Below the pieces are notes generated by a model, which saw only the letters and a list, made by a program, of their open reading frames with translations, was not told where the DNA came from and did not search any database. The translations under genes and the position numbers were made by a program. DNA of 46,519 nucleotides from CAYQQR01 sp964420035 (GTDB lineage Bacteria; Bacteroidota; Bacteroidia; Bacteroidales; SM23-62), in NCBI GenBank assembly GCA_964420035.1, contig CAYQQR010000034.1, positions 1 to 46,519 of the forward strand. The letters run 5' to 3'. Positions 36,160-44,103 of this stretch are shown in pieces. The number at the start of each line of letters is the position of its first letter. Within the stretch, counting starts at the first letter, position 1.

Positions 36160-39100
36160 ATGAATGAAGTAAAAGCGTGGATAGAAGTGGTCAGCATCCC
36201 GACCTACGGTACAGGTAAACCCGAAAAATTGCCCATGTTTCTTGAAAAACGGGTTTACCAGGGGAGCTCAGGGCTGGTATATCCAAATGCCATTATTGAG
36301 AAGGTCGAGGACCAGAAGAAAGACCGGGATTGGACGGCCGTGTTCCTGGAAAACCGATACATCAAAGTCATGTTGCTGCCCGAACTGGGTGGACGAATCC
36401 AGATGGCTTATGACAAAACAAAGCAACGCCATTTTGTTTACTACAACAGCGTGATCAAGCCCGCCCTCGTCGGGTTGACCGGTCCTTGGATATCGGGTGG
36501 TATTGAATTCAACTGGCCCCAGCACCACAGGCCCTCAACCTATGAGCCTGTTGATTACCGGATCGAAGAATTTGAGGATGGCAGCAAAACCGTCTGGCTC
36601 AGCGAACATGAGCGAATGTTCAGGACCAAGGGAATGGCAGGGATAACGCTTTATCCTGACAAGGCTTATATTGAGGTCAAGGTACAATTGTACAATCCCA
36701 CACCGGTCCCGAAGACCTTTCTCTGGTGGGCCAATCCTGCGGTAAAAGTCAACGATCATTACCAGTCCATATTCCCCCCGGACGTGCACGCCGTCTATGA
36801 TCATGGGAAGCGGGATGTCTCCACCTTCCCCATTGCTACCGGAACCTACTACAAGTATGATTATTCCGAAGGAGTTGATATTTCCAGGTACAAGAACATA
36901 CCGGTTCCGACCTCCTTCATGGCGGTCCGGTCGAAATACGATTTTATCGGGGGCTATGAACACGACACGAACGGGGGACTGTTGCATGTGGCCAACCATC
37001 ATATCTCGCCGGGCAAAAAGCAATGGACCTGGGGATGCGGTGATTTCGGCCAGGCCTGGGACCGGAACCTGACCGACGAGGATGGCCCGTATATTGAGTT
37101 GATGTGCGGGGTTTATACCGATAATCAGCCCGACTTCAGCTGGCTGGCCCCTTATGAGGAGAAAAGTTTCAGGCAATATTTCATGCCCTACCGGGATGTC
37201 GGGGTGGTTAAAAATGCAAGTAAGGAAGCGATGGTGAACCTGGAAAAGAAAGACGACCAAATAGAGATCAAAGCTTACACGACATCCGAATTCAAAAGAG
37301 CCAATATCCGGCTATTGTTCAAGAATGATGTCCTTTTAAATGAATACCGGGACCTTTCTCCCGAAAAGTCCTATAAAAAGGCAATAAGGGTTAATGAACA
37401 AAAAAGCCTGCAGGATTTTGCAGTTGAAGTTTTGGATAAGGACAACAAGCTTCTGATAGCCTACCAACCTGAAAAAGAATCCGGCAAAGCAGTGCCGGAG
37501 CCTGCCAAATCCATAGATGATCCGGAAAATATCCCTTCCGTGGAGCAGCTTTATCTTTCGGGTTTGCATTTGGAGCAATACCGGCATGCCACTTTTGATC
37601 CGACCCGGTATTACAAGGAGGCCCTGAAAAGAGAACCCGGCCATGTCCCCAGTAACAATGCGCTGGGATTATGGTATTTAAACAGGGGGCGACCTGAACT
37701 TGCGGAAAAGCATTTCCGCAAGGCCACAGAAACCCTGACGGAAAGAAATCCCAATCCGCTCAATGGAGAAGCTTTCTACAATCTGGGATTGTGCCTGAAG
37801 TACCAGGGTAACCTTGACGAAGCATACGACCATTTTTACAAAGCGGTGTGGAATGCCGAATTCAAATCAAGGAGCTACTACCAGCTGGCGACCCTAGACA
37901 GCACCCGGGGGAATTTTGAAAATGCCCTGCAGATGGTGAACAGGTCGCTGCTCAACAACGACCGCAATCATGCATCCAGGGCCTTAAAAACTGCTTTGCT
38001 GAGAAAACTGGGCAATGCAAAGCAGGCCATAGCATTTGCAGACGAATCACTGCAGCTGGATGCATTCAATTTCAACCTGATCTATGAAAAGTATCTGGTA
38101 ACCGGGAATAGGGATCTTTTGAAAGAATTCAAGTCCAGGATCCGGGATTACGTGCACAATTATATCGAATCTGCACTGGCCTATGCCTCAGCAGGTTTTT
38201 ACCGGGAGGCCATGGATTTGCTGGAGCAGCATGGTTCCGGTAAGAAAACCGCCTATCCCATGGTCCATTACCTGCTGGGATGGTTCCATGATCAGGATGG
38301 GAATAAAGCAGCCGCCCAGGAACAATACGGCATTGCTTCAACCAGGTCACCGGACTATTGCTTCCCCAACAGGCTCGAGGAGAGCCGTGCCCTGTCGCGT
38401 GCAGTATCATCGAACCCGGGGGATGCCAGGGCCCATTATTACCTGGGCAATTACTGGTATGCCAACAGGCAATACAGCGAGGCCATTGATGCCTGGGAGA
38501 CGGCTGCAAAACTGGATCCCTCTTTCGGGATCGTGCACAGGAACCTGGCCATTGCCTGTTTCAACAAGCTGGATAAAGGCAAGGATGCCATTCAGTTGAT
38601 GGAAAAGGCCTTCGAACTGGATCCCATGCCCCGTATGTTGCTGGAGCGGGTCCACCTGCTGGAAAAGATGCAGGCACCACCGGAAGAGCGTCTGCAATTG
38701 CTGGAAAAACACCCCGACCTGGTCCGGGAGCGGGATGATCTATACCTGGAAAAACTGAAGATGCTGAATCTACTCGGACAGTACGAACCAGCACTGGAAA
38801 TGCTCAGGCGCCGGAAATTCCATCCCTGGGAAGGAGGCGAAGGAAAGGTGACCGGTCAATACATCATCAGCAACCTCGGACTGGCACGGGAGGCGATCAA
38901 TAACAATGAGCATGAGAAAGCGCTGGGTTATCTTGAAGATGCCAGGCATTACCCGGTGAATCTTGGGGAAGGCAAGCTTGCCGGTGCCCAGGAGAACGAC
39001 ATCAACTATTGGATGGGCATAGCCCATGAGCAGTTGGGAGATACGAAACAGGCAAAAAAACACTGGGAACTTGCAGCAACCGGGCCGGTAGAACCCTCAT

Positions 39101-39468
39101 TTGCCCTTTATTATAACGACCAGGAACCGGATAAGATATTCTACCAGGGCCTGGCGCTGCAAAAGCTGGGCAAAAAAGCGGAAAGCCTGAAACGCTTCGA
39201 CATCCTTATTGAATTTGGAGAAAAAAACCTGGACAAGGATCAGGACATCGATTATTTCGCGGTCTCCTACCCGGATATGCAGATCTGGGAAGAAGACATT
39301 GCCACGATGAACAAGGCCTATTGCTACTATCTCATCGGTTTAGGAAAGATCGGCAAGGGAGATCATGACCAGGGGGAAAAGAATTTGCAAAAGGCCCTCG
39401 ACATGAACCCGAATCTTTCCGGTGCGATCATCCATCTCGAAATGATTAAAGGAAAAGATTTGATCTGA
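36160..39468 (+). CDS. DUF5107 plus TPR-repeat protein
   Basis: 1102 aa with no signal peptide, so predicted cytoplasmic. Residues about 30-350 form the DUF5107 domain, which looks like a mutarotase-type beta-sandwich (ENRYIKVMLLPELGGRIQMAYDK, then GLTGPWISGGIEFNWPQHHRP and a WTWGCGDFGQAWDRN stretch). A beta-rich linker (about 360-450) is followed by many tetratricopeptide repeats (about 480-1095), such as YYKEALKREPGHVPSNNALGLWYLNRGRPELAEKHFRKA and AHYYLGNYWYANRQYSEAIDAW. The family is common beside sugar-utilisation genes and I know of no certain activity for it. Conserved His, Glu and Asp residues in the first domain hint at a carbohydrate-active site. It lies between the sugar porter and a sulfatase on one strand, 32 bp before the latter, so it probably acts on imported sugar. 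Confidence 0.85.
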   Translation: MNEVKAWIEVVSIPTYGTGKPEKLPMFLEKRVYQGSSGLVYPNAIIEKVEDQKKDRDWTAVFLENRYIKVMLLPELGGRIQMAYDKTKQRHFVYYNSVIKPALVGLTGPWISGGIEFNWPQHHRPSTYEPVDYRIEEFEDGSKTVWLSEHERMFRTKGMAGITLYPDKAYIEVKVQLYNPTPVPKTFLWWANPAVKVNDHYQSIFPPDVHAVYDHGKRDVSTFPIATGTYYKYDYSEGVDISRYKNIPVPTSFMAVRSKYDFIGGYEHDTNGGLLHVANHHISPGKKQWTWGCGDFGQAWDRNLTDEDGPYIELMCGVYTDNQPDFSWLAPYEEKSFRQYFMPYRDVGVVKNASKEAMVNLEKKDDQIEIKAYTTSEFKRANIRLLFKNDVLLNEYRDLSPEKSYKKAIRVNEQKSLQDFAVEVLDKDNKLLIAYQPEKESGKAVPEPAKSIDDPENIPSVEQLYLSGLHLEQYRHATFDPTRYYKEALKREPGHVPSNNALGLWYLNRGRPELAEKHFRKATETLTERNPNPLNGEAFYNLGLCLKYQGNLDEAYDHFYKAVWNAEFKSRSYYQLATLDSTRGNFENALQMVNRSLLNNDRNHASRALKTALLRKLGNAKQAIAFADESLQLDAFNFNLIYEKYLVTGNRDLLKEFKSRIRDYVHNYIESALAYASAGFYREAMDLLEQHGSGKKTAYPMVHYLLGWFHDQDGNKAAAQEQYGIASTRSPDYCFPNRLEESRALSRAVSSNPGDARAHYYLGNYWYANRQYSEAIDAWETAAKLDPSFGIVHRNLAIACFNKLDKGKDAIQLMEKAFELDPMPRMLLERVHLLEKMQAPPEERLQLLEKHPDLVRERDDLYLEKLKMLNLLGQYEPALEMLRRRKFHPWEGGEGKVTGQYIISNLGLAREAINNNEHEKALGYLEDARHYPVNLGEGKLAGAQENDINYWMGIAHEQLGDTKQAKKHWELAATGPVEPSFALYYNDQEPDKIFYQGLALQKLGKKAESLKRFDILIEFGEKNLDKDQDIDYFAVSYPDMQIWEEDIATMNKAYCYYLIGLGKIGKGDHDQGEKNLQKALDMNPNLSGAIIHLEMIKGKDLI

Positions 39469-39500
39469 CTGATTTACCCTTAAATCTTAAACACCAAACA

Positions 39501-41579
39501 ATGAAAATAATTCTTTCGGTGATCGGTGCTTTGCTTTTGTCACATGCCACCAAAGCGCAAAAACAAAAACCCAATGTGCTGTTCATTTTCTTTGATGACA
39601 TGGGATGGTCCGACCTGGGTTGCTACGGGAATGATTATCATCTGACACCTCATATTGATGAGATTGCAAATTCCGGAGTGCGGTTTAGCAATTCCTATGC
39701 AGCCAGCCCGGTCTGCTCTCCGACCCGGGCCAGCATCATGACGGGGAAAGATCCCGCGCATTCAGCGGTGAACATTACCAACTGGCTGGGTTCGGGCTCC
39801 GGCTCCGAATGGAGAAGAAAAACGAAACTCATCCCTCCCGTTTTCAACAAGAATTTACCCAAAGACCAGGTCACATTGGGAGAAGCTTTCAAATCGAATG
39901 GTTACAAGACTTTCTACTGCGGGAAGTGGCACCTGGGAGAAACAGAAGAATACTGGCCCCATAACATGGGATTTGACATCAACAAAGGCGGTTGGATGAA
40001 AGGAAATCCCGGTCATTATTTTGCACCTTACAACAATCCCATGCTTGAAGACGGCCCGGACGGCGAGTATCTGCCCACCCGGCTGGCGGAAGAGACCATG
40101 AAATTCATGGAAGACCATCAGAAAACAGCACCGGATCAGCCCTTCTTTATCTTTCATTCTTTATACCTGGTACACACACCCATCGAGGCCCTGGAGCCCC
40201 TCAAAGAAAAATTTAGAGAGCGGCGCAAGGAACTGGGCATCCCGGAAGACCCCGGACTGGAGCCTGAGGGCACTTACCGGAACCGCACCATTCACAACCA
40301 CCCGGAGTATGCTGCCATGATGTATGCCGCCGATTCCGTGGTAGGAATGCTGAACCGGAAATTGGTTGATCTCGGAATCGATGAAAATACCATCATCGTA
40401 TTATTCTCCGACAATGGCGGACTGTCGGTCCATAGAAACGGCGGACCAACCACCAATGTCCCGCTTCGTGCAGGGAAAGGCTGGTTGTATGAAGGGGGAA
40501 TACGGGAACCCCTGATCATCAAATGGCCCTCAAAAACGGATCTTATGGCCGGTTCCACCCTTGAAGAGCCCGTGATCAGTCATGACCTGTATCCGAGCTT
40601 ACTGGATATGGCCGGTCTGCCGCTTCTGCCCGGGCAGCATGCAAATGGGAAAAGCTTCGCCCCGCTGCTGCATGGGGAAGCATTTGAGCGCGGACCTCTA
40701 TTCTGGCATTATCCCACCTACAGCCCGGTGGGAAATACCCCTTCCTCCGCCATTCGGGAAGGGGATTGGAAGCTCATTTACTTCTTTGAAACCGATGAAT
40801 GCGAATTGTACAATTTAGCTATGGACCTGAGTGAGAAAAACGACCTGGCTGCAACGGAACCGGAACGGGTAGATGCGATGAAAAAGAAATTATTCGATCA
40901 CCTGGACAAGATCGGAGCGAAATTCCCGGAGGTCTCCCCATCATCCCTTCCCTACATCAAGTACAGTTTTGATTCCGGCGGATCGGATGCCATGGGGAAT
41001 TCAGACTGCATACTGATGGAGAATGCATCCATAGTAAACGATAAGATCAGGGGCAATGTATTAAAACTGAACCCTGTATCCGGTCATGCCGTTTTGGATC
41101 CCGCTGTATTTTCCGATGTGCACAACTATACGGTATCATGTTGGTTCAAGAACCTGGATCCGACCACACAAAGACAGGCTATTTTTGAATTGATCCGTTC
41201 CGACAGCCGGTATATTATCCTGTCGCCTCAATGGAGGAATCATTATCAGGTGCATGTCATGAATGGTGCGGGGACGCATGCATCGGCCTATGATCCTGAC
41301 GGAGCGGTCCCCCTTGAGGAATGGCATCAACTGGTCCTTTGTCAGCGGAATGGCTTACTCGGTTTATATCTGGATGGAGCCATGGTGGACGCCGTAGCGA
41401 ATGAAGTAAGCCCTGCCTCGATCGGCGCAGACACCGCCGTGATCGGCTTTAACTACCACCGGGGGGTGAATGTAGGGATCAAGGCGCTGGTGGATGATTT
41501 TGCATTTTACAAGAGAGGACTGAATTCTGTAGAGGTAAAGGACCTTTACAATGCTCAGCGAACCAGGATTGGTAAGTAA
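39501..41579 (+). CDS. S1-family sulfatase fused to a C-terminal LamG domain
   Basis: 692 aa. Signal peptide (about 1-19, ending TKAQ) and a sulfatase domain (about 24-480) with formylglycine motif C-S-P-T-R at Cys72, Asp32/Asp33 in FFDDMGW, YCGKWHLGE, and LFSDNGGLS for metal binding. A LamG-like jelly roll follows (about 485-690; typical phrases are YTVSCWFKN, LEEWHQLVLCQ and LVDDFAFYKRGL). The catalytic part is close to the sulfatase at 31426-32919, so the two probably share a reaction type on different chain positions. The added LamG may hold the enzyme on polymer. No lipobox and no T9SS domain, so a periplasmic site is most likely. It follows the DUF5107 gene by 32 bp. Confidence 0.9.
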   Translation: MKIILSVIGALLLSHATKAQKQKPNVLFIFFDDMGWSDLGCYGNDYHLTPHIDEIANSGVRFSNSYAASPVCSPTRASIMTGKDPAHSAVNITNWLGSGSGSEWRRKTKLIPPVFNKNLPKDQVTLGEAFKSNGYKTFYCGKWHLGETEEYWPHNMGFDINKGGWMKGNPGHYFAPYNNPMLEDGPDGEYLPTRLAEETMKFMEDHQKTAPDQPFFIFHSLYLVHTPIEALEPLKEKFRERRKELGIPEDPGLEPEGTYRNRTIHNHPEYAAMMYAADSVVGMLNRKLVDLGIDENTIIVLFSDNGGLSVHRNGGPTTNVPLRAGKGWLYEGGIREPLIIKWPSKTDLMAGSTLEEPVISHDLYPSLLDMAGLPLLPGQHANGKSFAPLLHGEAFERGPLFWHYPTYSPVGNTPSSAIREGDWKLIYFFETDECELYNLAMDLSEKNDLAATEPERVDAMKKKLFDHLDKIGAKFPEVSPSSLPYIKYSFDSGGSDAMGNSDCILMENASIVNDKIRGNVLKLNPVSGHAVLDPAVFSDVHNYTVSCWFKNLDPTTQRQAIFELIRSDSRYIILSPQWRNHYQVHVMNGAGTHASAYDPDGAVPLEEWHQLVLCQRNGLLGLYLDGAMVDAVANEVSPASIGADTAVIGFNYHRGVNVGIKALVDDFAFYKRGLNSVEVKDLYNAQRTRIGK

Positions 41580-41606
41580 AGGGCAGTCCCGAAACAAGAA
41601 ACAACT

Positions 41607-41650
41607 GCATGACAATCGCATGACAACTGCATGACAATTGTATGACAATC
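41607..41650. repeat. Four tandem 11-bp repeats
   Basis: Four contiguous copies of GCATGACAAyy (41607-41617, 41618-41628, 41629-41639 and 41640-41650) with one to three changes each. They lie in the gap between the convergent sulfatase-LamG gene and the broken ATPase gene. No spacers, so this is not a CRISPR. Confidence 0.8.
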
Positions 41651-41690
41651 TCTTCACTCCCACACCCAAACCCCACACCCTCATTCTAAA

Positions 41691-41711
41691 TCCTGAATCC
41701 TGAATCCTGAA
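41691..41711. repeat. Three tandem 7-bp repeats
   Basis: TCCTGAA is repeated exactly three times, five bases before the 3' end of the ATPase gene and in the same gap as the 11-bp repeat array. Confidence 0.75.
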
Positions 41712-41715
41712 TTCC

Positions 41716-42846
41716 TTACCTCCTCCATTGCAGCCATCGCATCAGGAATACATCATAGACCTGGTATGACGGTTTTTCCGTGCCGGTTTGTTCATAGATC
41801 ATCTCCTTATCGATGAGGGAATCCAGACTTTTTCTCACCGTAGCAGGACTGCTGAGATCGTATTTCTTAAGAAAATACTGGCTTGTCGGTTCATACACGA
41901 TTTCCTCCATCCCTATCGCTTCCAATAGGCGGAACTGATGGTGGGATAACAGGTTCCGGTAGTTGAAGAAAACCACCTCCCGTTCTTTGAAGATCTCCAG
42001 GATGCAATCCCTTATCAGTTCGAGACTTACCGTTGATTGTCCCTTGGAAAATATCTTGTTGCACAGGTATTGGGTATAGAATGTGTAAATCCGGGTCCAT
42101 TCCAGGATAAAATCGACTTCTTTGTCTCCTATCGATTGTCCATTCGCTGAAAAATGTCCCTGAATGAATTCCTTATATTCTTCCCTGTCGAGTTTTTCCA
42201 GGGAAAGAAAACCGCTGCTCTGGTAAAAAGCTCTCCGGGGATCCGAGAACATGGGCGTGAGCAGGTGCCTCTGGCTTCCTGAAAAAATAAAAGAACTGTT
42301 TTTCAGATGCTGGAAATAGGACCGTAGGATCTGCTCTGTATTTTTTTCGGGATAACGCGTTATCTGCTGGAATTCATCTATGGCTATGCAGTTCCTGTAT
42401 TTCTGTTTTTCAAGGATCTCCAGGATCTCTTTCAGGGTGGCCTGCTTCTCCTGATCATCCTGCAGCCTGAACGATACCTGTGGCATACCGCTCAGTTGAT
42501 CGTAGGATACCTGAGGTCAGATCCTGCCAAATAACTCCAGGGCCTTGTTGATGAAACTTTCCTTTTTTTCAGCAACGACCTGAAGGGCCGCGTTGGCCAG
42601 CCGGTTGATGAATCCGTTCAAATCCTCTGTTCCGAAAATATCGACATAGATGGTCTGACATTTTTCATGTTTCAGTAACGCGAACAAATGATGGATCAGT
42701 CCGGTCTTGCCCATCCTCCGGGGTGAAAACAAGGTCGTATTCCTGCCGTTCATCAAGGCCTCCCTTAGTTGGGCCGTCTCTTTCCCGCGATCGCAGAAAT
42801 AATCCGGACCCCGATAAGCCGTTATGGGAAAAGGATTGATTTCCAT
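41716..42846 (-). pseudogene. P-loop ATPase gene broken by one in-frame stop
   Basis: A reading frame of about 376 codons is cut once by TGA at 42519-42517. The first part (109 aa, ATG 42846) carries a Walker A-like loop SPRRMGKT (residues 41-48) and a strand IYVDIFG. The second part (from 42516; first internal ATG 42486) stays in the same frame, begins PQVSYDQLSGMPQVSF, and has the Walker B-like CIAIDEFQQI and a C-terminal winged-helix-like region ending FLMRWLQWRR. This order matches the archaeal-type ATPase/AAA_14-like proteins of about 370-390 aa that are scattered through Bacteroidota genomes. An Arg codon CGA to TGA change would explain the break. It is unrelated to glycan use and may be a recent loss, or the stop may be a sequencing error. 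The 256-aa tail could still be made alone but would lack the ATP-binding loop. Confidence 0.82.
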
Positions 42847-42856
42847 TATATCAAAA

Positions 42857-42879
42857 GTATTATACTTTTAGTATAATAC
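42857..42879. promoter_or_regulatory. Perfect palindrome upstream of the broken ATPase gene
   Basis: GTATTATAC-TTTTA-GTATAATAC: 9-bp arms and a 5-bp spacer, only 10 bp before the ATG at 42846. A TACTTTTG box overlaps it at 42859-42852 on the minus strand, but is so close to the ATG that it would imply an almost leaderless message. Likely an operator, possibly for self-repression (inference). Confidence 0.5.
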
Positions 42880-42904
42880 CAAAAGTTTCTTTATAGTTTA
42901 TTTA

Positions 42905-43010
42905 GTACAGATAAAGGGTTCCGGTGAGAGGCCTTACCGCGTTCGGCGGTGAAAAGCCTTGCGGGTAGTTTAAAACCTCCCTGCGGTCGGTTGAACTAAT
43001 TCAATGCGGG
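42905..43010. other. GC-rich hairpin block between divergent genes
   Basis: The 210-bp gap 42847-43056 changes from AT-rich to a GC-rich block that contains ACCGC-GTTCG-GCGGT (42936-42950) and echoing phrases GCCTTACCGC / GCCTTGCGGG. No ORF. It may be a copy of a genome-wide intergenic element. A TAGCTTTA box at 43027, 30 bp before the next ATG, is a weak -7 candidate. Confidence 0.3.
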
Positions 43011-43056
43011 GATTCTGAATATTTCTTAGCTTTATATTTTTCTTATTCTTCATACC

Positions 43057-44103
43057 ATGAATACGAGCCGGAAACATTTCATTCTGCCTGGATTATTGGC
43101 ATTGCTTTCGATATTAAACGCATGTGCTCCCCGGGCTGAAAAAGAAAAACCCAGGGAAAAGATACGGATCATCCTGGATACCGATGCCAACAATGAACTG
43201 GACGACCAGCATGCCCTGGCCTATCTCCTGTTCAACGGGGATCGTTTCGATGTGGAAGGCATTACGGTGAATGCAACCAGCCACTATTCAGGGGCAAATA
43301 ACCCTTCGGTTATAACGGAAGATTATGAAGAAGCCAAGCGGGTCATGCAACTGTGCGGGGGCCTGTATGGAAAAATACCCCTGCGTACCGGTGCCCAGGG
43401 TTCATTTGAAGAGATCAGGAAAGACCTGGATTCTGCTGAATTCGACGGACAGGATGCCGTTGATTTCATCATCGAAAAGGCACTGGAAGAAGACGGCAGG
43501 AAACTGGTGGTCTGTGCCATAGGTAAACTGACCAACGTGGCCCTGGCCCTCGAAAAAGAACCCTCCATTGCTTCCCGTATCCGGGTGGTGTGGCTGGGCT
43601 CCAACTACCCGCAACCCGGTGAGCATAACCTGGACTGGGATATTGCTTCCATGAATTACATTCTGGATTCAGCAGTGCCCTTTGAAATGGTCACGGTGCG
43701 ATACGGTGAACCCTCAGGGACCGCAGCCGTTATGGTTAGCCGCGACCAGGTACTGCACCGGATGCCCGGACTGGGGCCTGAAATTGAGGAAGCAGTAACC
43801 GGAAGACATGGAGGAACCTTCCGGTGCTGGGGGGATTATTCGGTTAACCTCTACAAGGAAGCCGGTCTGTGGGGCGATCCGCCCGGCCGCTCACTCTACG
43901 ACCTGGCCGCCGTGGCCATCCTGAAGAATATCGATTGGGCCGAATCCAGATCCATTCCCGCCCCAACCTACACGGAAGAAGGATGGGTGGAACGACCGGA
44001 AAATCAACGTTCGATAATCCTTTGGGAATGGTTCCACGTATACGCCATCCCCCACGATTTCTTCAATACCATGGAGCATTATCAATTAGTTAAAAGCCCT
44101 TGA
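43057..44103 (+). CDS. Nucleoside-hydrolase-like lipoprotein
   Basis: 348 aa. Signal peptide with lipobox LNAC (lipid-bearing Cys23). The metal-binding N-terminus of the inosine/uridine nucleoside hydrolase fold is present as ILDTDANNELDDQHALAYLL (Asp41, Asp43, Asp49, Asp50). The insertion NNEL between the Asp pairs, compared with the classic DTDxGIDD, matches the DUF1593-like branch better than true nucleosidases. Later signature parts are LVVCAIGKLTNVALAL and SLYDLAAVAIL. It would act on an N- or O-ribosyl-like or other glycosyl bond in the periplasm or at the surface; its use beside a GH3 suggests a glycan-linked task. Its TGA stop overlaps the ATG of GH3 (TGATG at 44101-44105), so the two are translationally coupled. 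Confidence 0.8.
   Translation: MNTSRKHFILPGLLALLSILNACAPRAEKEKPREKIRIILDTDANNELDDQHALAYLLFNGDRFDVEGITVNATSHYSGANNPSVITEDYEEAKRVMQLCGGLYGKIPLRTGAQGSFEEIRKDLDSAEFDGQDAVDFIIEKALEEDGRKLVVCAIGKLTNVALALEKEPSIASRIRVVWLGSNYPQPGEHNLDWDIASMNYILDSAVPFEMVTVRYGEPSGTAAVMVSRDQVLHRMPGLGPEIEEAVTGRHGGTFRCWGDYSVNLYKEAGLWGDPPGRSLYDLAAVAILKNIDWAESRSIPAPTYTEEGWVERPENQRSIILWEWFHVYAIPHDFFNTMEHYQLVKSP

Noticed and set aside
41607..41650. Repeat array as a CRISPR
   Set aside because: The 11-bp units are contiguous, too short and have no spacers; no cas genes in the window.
42852..42859. TACTTTTG as a -7 promoter box for the ATPase gene
   Set aside because: It is only about 6 bp from the ATG and no -33 element was found, so it is noted only within the palindrome entry.
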